From contig QMXC01000025.1 of NCBI GenBank assembly GCA_003661945.1, positions 1-9,836 of the forward strand: 9,836 nucleotides of DNA. The letters are read 5' to 3'. Below, piece by piece: positions 1 to 5,292 of the stretch. How positions within the stretch are numbered: position 1 is the first letter of the stretch; every line of letters begins with the position of its first letter. Both the position numbers and the translations under genes were made by a program. This DNA is from Candidatus Bathyarchaeota archaeon. GTDB lineage: Archaea; Thermoproteota; Bathyarchaeia; Bathyarchaeales; UBA233. The notes under the pieces were generated by a model. It ran no database searches and was not told where the DNA came from. It saw nothing but the letters and a program-made list of their open reading frames with translations.

Positions 1-2
1 CA

Positions 3-2111
3 ATACAGCCATGCAAAGATCTAGAAGGCGCAGACCGATTCGCGATTATTCCTTGGGTAACCTTTGAAGACACTATGGCTCAAGATAACCCGAGGACTTG
101 GCAGACAACTAAGAAGGGACACGTTGGCGACACCATAATGGTTTATGGACACGGGTTCCTACCGTCCAGACATCCAGAATGGGACCCCTACAGCACCGTG
201 TATGTACGCGTAGTTTACACTGAAGTAGCGCCGCCATTAGAACCCTACGCTTGGACCTACAGAAGAGTGTTCAACGGAACAAGCCAGTACAACTGGGACA
301 ACCTCGAATGGTATCCGAAAATGAGCGAAGTTGTCCTAGCCGAAGTTCAAACAGACGAAAACGGATACTGGTGTGCAGAAATAACCATCCCGCAAAGCTA
401 CGGCGGCCTACACGCAATCTACGCCTACGAATACAAGCTGGTCACCGACAGGTATAAGCCTGGTCCAGAGACCTCTTACGTGTTAGTGGAAAGCGGATGG
501 ACAGGATGTACCGGAGTTGAAAAGGAAGCGCAGGCAGCCATATTCGACGTCTGGCCAACTATAGAAGTTTCGCCGCACACAGCGATAACCAGTCAATACG
601 TGACTATATATGGTGAAGGGCTGCCGTTGCCGAAATACTACGAGCTATGGATAAACGACGAATCAGTATACTTAGGCAGAGACTGGTGCTTCGTGCTCGA
701 CTTCGGACCGAGAGAACAATGGGTATTTGAAAACCGGTTCATCCACAACAACGAGTTCGACTCATCTTGGCTCATGGGTCTCTGGTATCCATTCTCGTTC
801 TATCTGCCAGACCCAGCGTGGGTCCTAGACAGCCCCGTATGGAGCGGAAAGCTCTGCTCGCTAACTTTCGACTATCCAGACATGGAATACTACTACGAAC
901 TAGGCTCGAAGTACCTCAAGGTTCCGATGCTTCCACCAGGCACGTACGACGTACACGTGTACTACTTTGACAAAGACACGGAAAGCTTCACTTGCGACCA
1001 TGACGCAACGACGGATGTTAACGTGATTAAGGACCCGCTCAACATTCGTGTCGAAGTAGGTCCAATGCACTTCCCAGACGAGATAGTCTCAGTGTTTGTA
1101 AGAACAGATGTAGACGGAACCCTAGCAGACATCACCGAACTGTCACTGAAGTTATACAAAGGAGACACATTCATCCGCGAACTAAGCTGGAACCGCATAG
1201 ATGTCGGATGCTACATTGCTACGTTCCAATGCCCAGAAGAGGAAGGCGACTACTTCATAACAGCCTCTGCCTCAAAAACCTATGATTCAACAATGACTCT
1301 TCACGGAAGCACAAGCGCAAGCTTCATTGTAAGCTCAACCCTAAACGGGTTAAACGCAATTCTAACAGAAATTCAAGGAGACATCGCCATACTAAAAACA
1401 GACGTAGGAACAATTAAAGTGTCCTTAGAAGCCCTAGAAGCCCAATTAACCTCAATCCAAGGAGAACTAGCCACCCTAAACACCGCCATCGGCACAATCC
1501 AAGTAGAAATCGACACAATCAGCGCCACAATCACCTCTATTGAGGGAAGAATAGTTACTATCGAGACTTCTCTCGGCACAATTGAAACAGACATAAGCAA
1601 CATCAACGGCAACATCACGTCCATCAAAGGAAGAATGGTTACCATCGAAACCTCTATAGACACCGTCAAAACAGACATAAGCAACATCAACGGGAGAATC
1701 GATTCCATCGAAGGAAGAATTCTAACGGTGGAAACGGACCTTGGACAAGTTAAACTCGACATCCAAGAAGTTAACGGTAAAATAGCCAACTTCGACGGAG
1801 AATTTGTGCTCATCGAAACAGACCTAGGAAACGTTAAAGCCAACCTCACAGACATCAACACAAAAATCTCCATAAATGCCCAGAAAATAGCGACCATCGA
1901 AACAGACATCGGAACAATAAAAGGAAAACTCATCTCAATAGAAGACAAGATAGCTACAATCGAAACCGACGTAGGAACGATAAAAGCTAACACCAGCTCC
2001 ATAAAAATGGACACAGGACTACAACCGGCAAGCGTAGGCTTGTCGCTTGTAGCTGCAATAGCTGCAATAGTTGCAATTGCTCTGATAGTGAGAAAAATAT
2101 ACCTCAAATAA
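3..2111 (+). CDS. Cell-surface stalk protein, 5'-truncated by window edge (beta-sandwich domains, coiled coil, C-terminal membrane anchor)
   Basis: The reading frame is open from base 3, so the gene begins before the window. The first ATG, at 75, has no Shine-Dalgarno sequence and lies inside a domain junction, so it is not taken as the start. The visible protein has 702 residues. In order it shows a beta-sandwich opening with VGDTIMVYGHGF (near 129-165), a second beta-rich domain from about 560 (VTIYGEG), an aromatic-rich stretch (720-914), a third Ig-like domain (about 1040-1340), 32 heptads (1347-2018) and a terminal hydrophobic helix ending in RKIYLK (about 2031-2108). This architecture fits an outward-facing S-layer-like or adhesive protein held by a C-terminal membrane anchor. 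Seven cysteines lie downstream of base 75, all before the stalk. Several NxS/T sequons occur, including NGT, NIT, NLT and NTS. No catalytic motif is visible and the ligand is unknown. Surface location is inferred from architecture, since the signal peptide would lie outside the window. Confidence 0.85.
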   Translation: MQPCKDLEGADRFAIIPWVTFEDTMAQDNPRTWQTTKKGHVGDTIMVYGHGFLPSRHPEWDPYSTVYVRVVYTEVAPPLEPYAWTYRRVFNGTSQYNWDNLEWYPKMSEVVLAEVQTDENGYWCAEITIPQSYGGLHAIYAYEYKLVTDRYKPGPETSYVLVESGWTGCTGVEKEAQAAIFDVWPTIEVSPHTAITSQYVTIYGEGLPLPKYYELWINDESVYLGRDWCFVLDFGPREQWVFENRFIHNNEFDSSWLMGLWYPFSFYLPDPAWVLDSPVWSGKLCSLTFDYPDMEYYYELGSKYLKVPMLPPGTYDVHVYYFDKDTESFTCDHDATTDVNVIKDPLNIRVEVGPMHFPDEIVSVFVRTDVDGTLADITELSLKLYKGDTFIRELSWNRIDVGCYIATFQCPEEEGDYFITASASKTYDSTMTLHGSTSASFIVSSTLNGLNAILTEIQGDIAILKTDVGTIKVSLEALEAQLTSIQGELATLNTAIGTIQVEIDTISATITSIEGRIVTIETSLGTIETDISNINGNITSIKGRMVTIETSIDTVKTDISNINGRIDSIEGRILTVETDLGQVKLDIQEVNGKIANFDGEFVLIETDLGNVKANLTDINTKISINAQKIATIETDIGTIKGKLISIEDKIATIETDVGTIKANTSSIKMDTGLQPASVGLSLVAAIAAIVAIALIVRKIYLK
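1347..2018 (+). repeat. Coding heptad repeat: 32 consecutive heptads of a predicted trimeric coiled coil
   Basis: The protein encoded here divides into 32 seven-residue units with no insertion or skip, running from GLNAILT to SIKMDTG. Positions 2 and 6 of each unit are almost always Ile, Leu or Val. The exceptions are a Phe pair in unit 22, Asn at position 2 of unit 26, one Met in unit 14, and Thr at position 6 of units 31 and 32. A higher-order period of four heptads (28 residues, 84 bases) is visible from unit 11: TIET or a variant recurs at units 11, 15, 19, 23 and 27, then slips to unit 30. Units such as TDIGTIK and NINGRI recur. The DNA copies have diverged, so this is an old protein repeat and not a recent tandem duplication. 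Confidence 0.9.
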
Positions 2112-2116
2112 CCCCC

Positions 2117-2130
2117 TCTTTTTATTTCTT
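2117..2130 (+). terminator. T-rich transcription terminator after the surface-protein gene
   Basis: A run of C residues followed by CTTTTTATTTCTT begins six bases after the TAA stop. Archaeal RNA polymerase commonly stops at such T tracts without a hairpin, and none is seen here. This is inferred from composition and position. Confidence 0.5.
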
Positions 2131-2187
2131 GTTACATTGGTATTTTATTCTATAACAAATTTTCACAACATTTTTGTTACCACGCGC

Positions 2188-2195
2188 ATAATATC
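2188..2195 (+). promoter_or_regulatory. Possible TATA box for the 2224 gene
   Basis: The sequence ATAATATC lies about 30 bases before the ATG at 2224. With the usual archaeal spacing of about 25 bases to the start site, the transcript would begin at or very near the start codon. A leaderless mRNA would fit the lack of a well-placed Shine-Dalgarno sequence: the only candidate, GAGGG at 2206-2210, sits 13 bases away. Confidence 0.4.
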
Positions 2196-2223
2196 CTAAT
2201 TCAACGAGGGCTTAAACCATCCT

Positions 2224-2820
2224 ATGAAAACTAAATCTTCTGCTAAAGGAAGAAAGCTTATACTCGTCCGAACCGACTTGTTAGAAAAGGCCATAAAAGA
2301 ATGTTCAAAACAAGGAAAAACAATGTTTGCTTTCACTAACCAGATTTTTGAAAGTGCTTTAAAAGCCTATGAAATGGAAACAGACCTCGAAGAAATTCTA
2401 GAGTTTTACTCCCTTGTAAAGCTCGGAAAGAACTTAGGAGTAGCAATGCTCCCGTCTTCTCTCATCGACTACATGTTAGAAACGTTATACAAACTAGATA
2501 GAGAAAACCTAATAGCGAAAGCCTACGAATCTGGATTATGGTTCGGCAAGTGCCTCCTTCTCAAGTTTCCAGAAGAAAACGTCACAGAAAAATTAGAAGG
2601 AATTCTCAAAAAATACATGTGGCACTCACTCGATCTCACCATAACAAACAGAGGGGACGCCATCCAATTAAACTGCATATCCCCAATATTGTCTGAAGAA
2701 AAAACCCATGTTATCTCCAAATTCATTGAAGGTGCTTTCCAAGCATTTAACTACGAAGTTGTTAAAAACAGCTGTTTCCGCGGCATAATTTCAATTGAAT
2801 TTAAAAAATCGGAAACCTAG
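2224..2820 (+). CDS. Unrecognised 198-residue protein with RHH-like N-terminus and possible V4R-like C-terminus
   Basis: This is not a family I can name. Residues 9-50 have the layout of a ribbon-helix-helix DNA-binding fold: a basic strand (RKLILVRTD), a first helix (LLEKAIKECSKQ), a turn, then a second helix (TNQIFESALKAYEM). Residues 52-95 look helical. Residues 100-195 alternate a helix, a strand (LDLTITN), a second strand around QLNCIS, a helix (ISKFIEGAFQAF) and a final strand pair around Cys184 (NSCFRGIISIEF). That ending resembles the V4R small-molecule-binding domain, in which a helix, a conserved Cys and a short strand close the fold. There is no signal peptide or membrane segment. 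The gene is alone between the surface-protein terminator and the next small gene, with its own likely promoter. A transcription regulator is the best inference; the RHH part is moderately supported and the V4R part weakly. ATG at 2224 is the first start in frame. Confidence 0.75.
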   Translation: MKTKSSAKGRKLILVRTDLLEKAIKECSKQGKTMFAFTNQIFESALKAYEMETDLEEILEFYSLVKLGKNLGVAMLPSSLIDYMLETLYKLDRENLIAKAYESGLWFGKCLLLKFPEENVTEKLEGILKKYMWHSLDLTITNRGDAIQLNCISPILSEEKTHVISKFIEGAFQAFNYEVVKNSCFRGIISIEFKKSET

Positions 2821-2878
2821 AAACAGCAGCTAAGAAGAAGGCAAGTAGATTTTCTAGATTATTATTGGTTTTTCATAA

Positions 2879-2886
2879 ACTTAAAA
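2879..2886 (+). promoter_or_regulatory. Possible TATA box for the 2931 gene
   Basis: ACTTAAAA lies about 48 bases before the ATG at 2931, which would put transcription near 2910 and leave a leader of about 20 bases holding the ribosome binding site. The rest of 2821-2930 is A/T-rich with nothing else recognised. Confidence 0.35.
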
Positions 2887-2917
2887 TTCCTTGAAAGCTA
2901 AGAAACTATTCTCCTTT

Positions 2918-2924
2918 GGGGTGG
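2918..2924 (+). promoter_or_regulatory. Ribosome binding site fixing the start at 2931
   Basis: GGGGTGG lies six bases before the ATG at 2931. A TTG at 2916 is in the same frame but overlaps this site, so ATG 2931 is the better start. Confidence 0.7.
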
Positions 2925-2930
2925 AACAAA

Positions 2931-3173
2931 ATGGCGTTAAACATTAGGTTCATACTTTTTTCTATAGGGCTAGGTGCAACAATCTCTTCTTCCATAATGA
3001 TAATTTTCTTCCTTTCTGCCAGCCTATTTGACAAGCCTTGTCTGGTATACGAATCAAATCCTTGGTTGGCTTTCTTCGAAATAATTTTACTTGTTTTCGG
3101 AATAGGAACAAGCCTTACAGCTTCGGAAATCTACCATAAATACCTCGAAAGCCAAGAGAAGCAGCGTAAATAG
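2931..3173 (+). CDS. Small two-helix membrane protein, 80 residues, unknown function
   Basis: I do not recognise the family. The protein has two hydrophobic segments, about residues 6-31 (FILFSIGLGA onward) and 46-65 (AFFEIILLVFGIG), joined by a short loop with one Cys (DKPCLVYESN). The C-terminal tail is charged (YLESQEKQRK). With three positive charges at the very end and few at the N-terminus, a hairpin with both ends inside the cell is plausible. Start at ATG 2931 is chosen for the strong GGGGTGG six bases upstream. It lies between the putative RHH regulator and the PAC2 gene on the same strand, 110 bases after the former and 75 before the latter. Both gaps contain TATA-like boxes, so it is probably transcribed on its own. 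Confidence 0.7.
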   Translation: MALNIRFILFSIGLGATISSSIMIIFFLSASLFDKPCLVYESNPWLAFFEIILLVFGIGTSLTASEIYHKYLESQEKQRK

Positions 3174-3202
3174 GCATGCTAAAAGAAGTGGGTCACAAAA
3201 GC

Positions 3203-3209
3203 CTTTAAA
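3203..3209 (+). promoter_or_regulatory. Likely TATA box for the PAC2 gene
   Basis: CTTTAAA lies 46 bases before the TTG start at 3249. A start site about 25-28 bases downstream, near 3232, would leave a short leader containing GGTGAG (3235-3240), which sits at normal spacing before the start codon. Confidence 0.5.
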
Positions 3210-3248
3210 CCAAAGTTGCCGTTTATCTTCACTCGGTGAGAAGGCACG

Positions 3249-3893
3249 TTGGATAAGTCGGTCTTCCAGATAAAATTTGAGCCTCGGCTTAGGAACCCTG
3301 TTCTTGTGCAGGGTCTTCCGGGTTTTGGTAATGTGGGTCGTATAGCGGCGCATTTGCTTGTTAAGTTTACTGGGGCTAAGCTTTTCGCTGAGTATTATTC
3401 ACCTTTCTTTCCGGACTACGTGACCGTTGACTCAGCGGGAGTTTGCTGTCCGCCGCGTTACCAGTTTTATTCATCTTCCTTAGAAAAGACGGATTTTGTG
3501 ATTTTAACTGGCGACACACAGCCTGCTTTGGACGATGTTGTGGCACATTATCTTGTTTGTGATGAAGTTTTAGATTTTCTGGCGGAGCTTGGATGCGGCT
3601 TTGTTGTTACGTTGGGCGGTGTGCCTACTGTTCAGCCTTCCCGGGAAATTTACGTGGCTGCTTCGTCGCCGCGTTTAGCTGTTGAATTCATGGAAAGAGG
3701 TGCAATTATCTATGGTAAGGGGCGGATTTTAGGCGCCGCTGGACTTATGCTCGGGCTTGCTAAAGAACGCGGCTGGGACGGTGTTTCGCTTTTAGGTGCA
3801 ACCACTGGGCTGCAAGCGGATAGAGGCGCAGGATTCGCCCTTTTCAAGTTTATCGTCAAAACTTTCGGCGGTGAGGTTAAGGAAGGGTTATAA
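3249..3893 (+). CDS. PAC2 family protein (proteasome assembly chaperone 2-like)
   Basis: The 214-residue protein opens with the PAC2 family signature: NPVLVQGLPGFGNVGRIAA at residues 16-34, followed by DYVTVD (56-61). Later landmarks are DFVILTGDTQPA (82-93), the glycine-rich VVTLGGVPT (119-127) and GRILGAAGLMLGLAKERG near 158-175. Archaeal and bacterial members are soluble homologues of the eukaryotic proteasome assembly chaperone PAC2/PSMG2. Their own role is not settled, though proteasome-related chaperoning is the usual suggestion. No proteasome gene is visible nearby. The C-terminus is brief for the family, ending soon after ADRGAGFALFKFIVK. The start is TTG 3249, supported by GGTGAG nine bases upstream; no ATG lies near the first conserved strand. 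A 55-base gap separates it from the next gene, so the two may be co-transcribed. Confidence 0.85.
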   Translation: MDKSVFQIKFEPRLRNPVLVQGLPGFGNVGRIAAHLLVKFTGAKLFAEYYSPFFPDYVTVDSAGVCCPPRYQFYSSSLEKTDFVILTGDTQPALDDVVAHYLVCDEVLDFLAELGCGFVVTLGGVPTVQPSREIYVAASSPRLAVEFMERGAIIYGKGRILGAAGLMLGLAKERGWDGVSLLGATTGLQADRGAGFALFKFIVKTFGGEVKEGL

Positions 3894-3932
3894 GGGAAAA
3901 CACGGAAATAGTTTCAGCTCGTACATAAACAA

Positions 3933-3940
3933 GGGAGTGA
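3933..3940 (+). promoter_or_regulatory. Ribosome binding site fixing the start at 3949
   Basis: GGGAGTGA lies eight bases before ATG 3949. It supports that codon over the in-frame GTG at 3937, which overlaps the site, and over the far-upstream ATG at 3796 inside the PAC2 gene. Confidence 0.6.
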
Positions 3941-3948
3941 AGCTGGAA

Positions 3949-4176
3949 ATGGCTGGAAAACGTGGTTTCGCAGAATCCCGTGTTGGAAAAACCGTGCTCG
4001 TCCTATTAACGGCTTTCCTAATTTTCGCCGGTCCAACCTACGTTGTTTATGTTCTCCAATCTGTTGCTGGAGTGTCTTATGCTATTTCCATGCTGAGCGG
4101 CTTAATCCTATTCGTCATCGGTTTGGTCCTTTTGTGGTATCTGATTCGAAACCGAATAGTCCCAGAGGAGCAATAG
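3949..4176 (+). CDS. Small two-helix membrane protein, 75 residues, unknown function
   Basis: The family is not recognised. A basic N-terminus (MAGKRGFAESRVGK) leads into a hydrophobic helix at about residues 15-34 (VLVLLTAFLIFAGPTYVVYV), then a short polar turn with one Ser-Gly step and a second helix at about 42-65 (ISMLSGLILFVIGLVLLWYL). It ends in a basic and acidic tail (RNRIVPEEQ). The basic N-terminus suggests that both ends face the cytoplasm. The frame is open further upstream inside PAC2, but that extension is an overlap artefact and the GGGAGTGA site supports ATG 3949. It follows PAC2 by 55 bases, probably in the same transcript, and converges on the DUF998-like gene with only five bases between the two stop codons. 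Confidence 0.7.
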   Translation: MAGKRGFAESRVGKTVLVLLTAFLIFAGPTYVVYVLQSVAGVSYAISMLSGLILFVIGLVLLWYLIRNRIVPEEQ

Positions 4177-4181
4177 CGCCT

Positions 4182-4733
4182 TTATTCCCTACACATTCGG
4201 AGGCTTAGAATTATTATCCAAGCTGCTAAGGCAGAGGCAGCTATGGCTTCGGGAATGGCAACAGCTTTCCACCGATAACCCCACACCGCAGCGCACACAA
4301 GCCCCAGCAAAACCGTGAATAACCCCAACTTACATTTTCGCTCGGTCAGAAAAGCTGAACCAACCGTGAACTGGGAAAGGGGAATAAGCACGAAAAAAGC
4401 TACTGAAGCGTAAAAATGCCAAGGCTTAATGTTTTCCGGAAAAACGCCTACCGCGCATAGGGCAGCTGCGTCCAGAAGCATAAGGCATAAGCCAGCTTTT
4501 TTCAGAGCGTTTTTCGGCTCGGCAGCGCCGAATCCCACTGTGAAGATGGCGTACAGGATGCCTCCGAGAATCAGTGCTGAATTAAAAGGTAACCCTGCCT
4601 TCTCGTCTACTCCTAGGTCACTTAGGGCGTTTTCTGTCCAGCTGAACCAAGGTGCTAGGCTGACCGCGTAAAAGATTAATGCAAACACGATTACTGGACC
4701 GGCTAAACCGCATAAAGCCGCTAGTCTTTTCAA
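4182..4733 (-). CDS. DUF998-like multi-pass membrane protein
   Basis: The 183-residue protein has about six hydrophobic segments (roughly residues 5-25, 50-70, 78-98, 106-128, 133-152 and 158-178). The first loop carries SWTENALSDLGV, a hallmark of DUF998-type proteins (typically W...N.LSDLG). A second landmark is GVFPENIKPWHFYASVAFF (97-115), where a Pro-Glu pair and a His just before a helix are also typical of that family. Members are found in archaea and bacteria; function is unknown. The start is TTG at 4733, with a clean GGAGG seven bases upstream. The gene is convergent with the 75-residue membrane protein and divergent from the elongation-factor-like gene across about 115 bases. No operon partner is evident. 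Confidence 0.8.
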   Translation of the reverse strand: MKRLAALCGLAGPVIVFALIFYAVSLAPWFSWTENALSDLGVDEKAGLPFNSALILGGILYAIFTVGFGAAEPKNALKKAGLCLMLLDAAALCAVGVFPENIKPWHFYASVAFFVLIPLSQFTVGSAFLTERKCKLGLFTVLLGLVCAAVWGYRWKAVAIPEAIAASALAAWIIILSLRMCRE

Positions 4734-4740
4734 AGTTTTT

Positions 4741-4745
4741 CCTCC
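4741..4745 (-). promoter_or_regulatory. Ribosome binding site for the DUF998-like gene
   Basis: On the minus strand GGAGG is followed by seven bases and then TTG at 4733. This supports the TTG start, for which no ATG alternative exists nearby. Confidence 0.7.
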
Positions 4746-4773
4746 ACTACTTCATGCTTTTAGGACTTCCCGC

Positions 4774-4783
4774 CCTAAATTAG
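4774..4783 (-). promoter_or_regulatory. Weak TATA-like box for the DUF998-like gene
   Basis: CTAATTTAGG read on the minus strand lies about 45 bases before the TTG at 4733, placing a start near 4752 and the GGAGG just inside the transcript. The core CTAAATTAG is a near-palindrome, so it could instead be an operator. Confidence 0.3.
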
Positions 4784-4800
4784 CTTTTGCATCCTTGAAA

Positions 4801-4810
4801 ATTTTATATT
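4801..4810 (+). promoter_or_regulatory. Likely TATA box for the elongation-factor-like gene
   Basis: ATTTTATATT, preceded by a purine-rich GAAA, is the best TATA-like element in the window. It would start transcription near 4830, just before the GGAGG at 4836-4840. Confidence 0.55.
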
Positions 4811-4835
4811 TGCGAGTGACTGTGAAATAGTGGTT

Positions 4836-4840
4836 GGAGG
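4836..4840 (+). promoter_or_regulatory. Ribosome binding site fixing the TTG start at 4849
   Basis: GGAGG lies eight bases before TTG 4849. An earlier in-frame TTG at 4834 overlaps the site and would lack one of its own, so 4849 is preferred. Confidence 0.75.
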
Positions 4841-4848
4841 AAGCCTAT

Positions 4849-5112
4849 TTGAGCGATGAGGAACTGGTTGAAGTTGGCCGTGTAACGCATTATTTCACCA
4901 AGATTAGCGTAGCTGTAGTGGAGTTGTCCGCGCCTTTAGCTGTGGGCGACCGTATTCGAATTAGAGGCCCAACAACCGATTTCGAACAGACGGTTGAATC
5001 GATGCAGATAGAACACGAGAATGTGGAACGCGCCGAAGCTGGACAAAGCATCGGCTTGAAAGTGAAAGAACGTGTAAGAGAAAAAGACCGTGTCTATAAA
5101 ATCGTTAGCTAG
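4849..5112 (+). CDS. Stand-alone translation-factor-like beta-barrel protein (EF-Tu domain 2 type)
   Basis: The 87-residue protein is essentially one domain. It reads EVGRVTHYFTKISVAVVEL, then LAVGDRIRIRGPTTDFEQTVESMQI, then AEAGQSIGLKVKERVREKDRVYKI. This is the order of strands in domain 2 of translational GTPases: a G-V strand, a VGD turn, an RG loop with a modified tract, and an AxxGQxIGLK strand. No GTP-binding domain is present, so it cannot act as a GTPase. Short proteins of this kind are often annotated as translation elongation factor-like, and a related barrel occurs in some U32 peptidases, but a function is not established. The best-supported start is TTG 4849, which shortens the longest frame by five residues. 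It is monocistronic, with its own TATA-like box, and converges with the DUF763 gene. Confidence 0.75.
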   Translation: MSDEELVEVGRVTHYFTKISVAVVELSAPLAVGDRIRIRGPTTDFEQTVESMQIEHENVERAEAGQSIGLKVKERVREKDRVYKIVS

Positions 5113-5292
5113 TCTTTATAGAAACCATACCTAAAACTTCATCTTTCCCCTAATGGCATTCCATTTTTCTATCATATTGTGTGCTGGATTTAACAAAGCG
5201 TCTATTTATGGTTGGGATAAGTGTGTTTTCTTTATCCTATTCGCTCCGCTACGATTCGCTTTAACGTGTTCTCTTCGTTTACAGAAAAGGAG
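5113..5292. other. Convergent intergenic gap with a short hairpin
   Basis: This 180-base gap lies between two converging genes and holds no convincing gene. A TTTTT run at 5164-5168 could end the elongation-factor-like transcript. An 8-bp inverted repeat (TGGGATAA at 5213-5220, TTATCCTA at 5232-5239, one G-T pair, 11-base loop) could form a hairpin on either strand and may mark the 3' end of one or both transcripts. A short + strand frame starting at 5153 runs antisense into the DUF763 gene and has no ribosome binding site. Confidence 0.4.

Noticed and set aside
75..77. ATG as the start of the surface-protein gene
   Set aside because: The frame stays open to base 3, the upstream residues (ADRFAIIPWVTF) look like the end of a preceding domain, and there is no ribosome binding site.
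1557..1976. 84-base tandem DNA repeat as a recent duplication, CRISPR or minisatellite
   Set aside because: The 84-base period follows from the four-heptad protein pattern. DNA copies differ at many positions, and there are no spacer-like units.
1373..2107. Open 244-residue minus-strand frame opposite the coiled coil
   Set aside because: It is a by-product of the repetitive heptad codons on the + strand. It has no ribosome binding site and a Ser/Val/Met-rich low-complexity translation with no domain.
2128..2181. TTGTTAC occurring twice (2129-2135 and 2174-2180) as a possible operator pair
   Set aside because: A seven-base direct repeat in an A/T-rich gap is expected by chance, and the spacing matches no known site.
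3087..3353. 88-residue minus-strand frame across the PAC2 promoter
   Set aside because: It overlaps two better-supported + strand genes and the promoter between them.
3796..3948. N-terminal extension of the 75-residue membrane protein into the PAC2 gene
   Set aside because: The extension is PAC2 coding sequence read in another frame. A good ribosome binding site supports ATG 3949.
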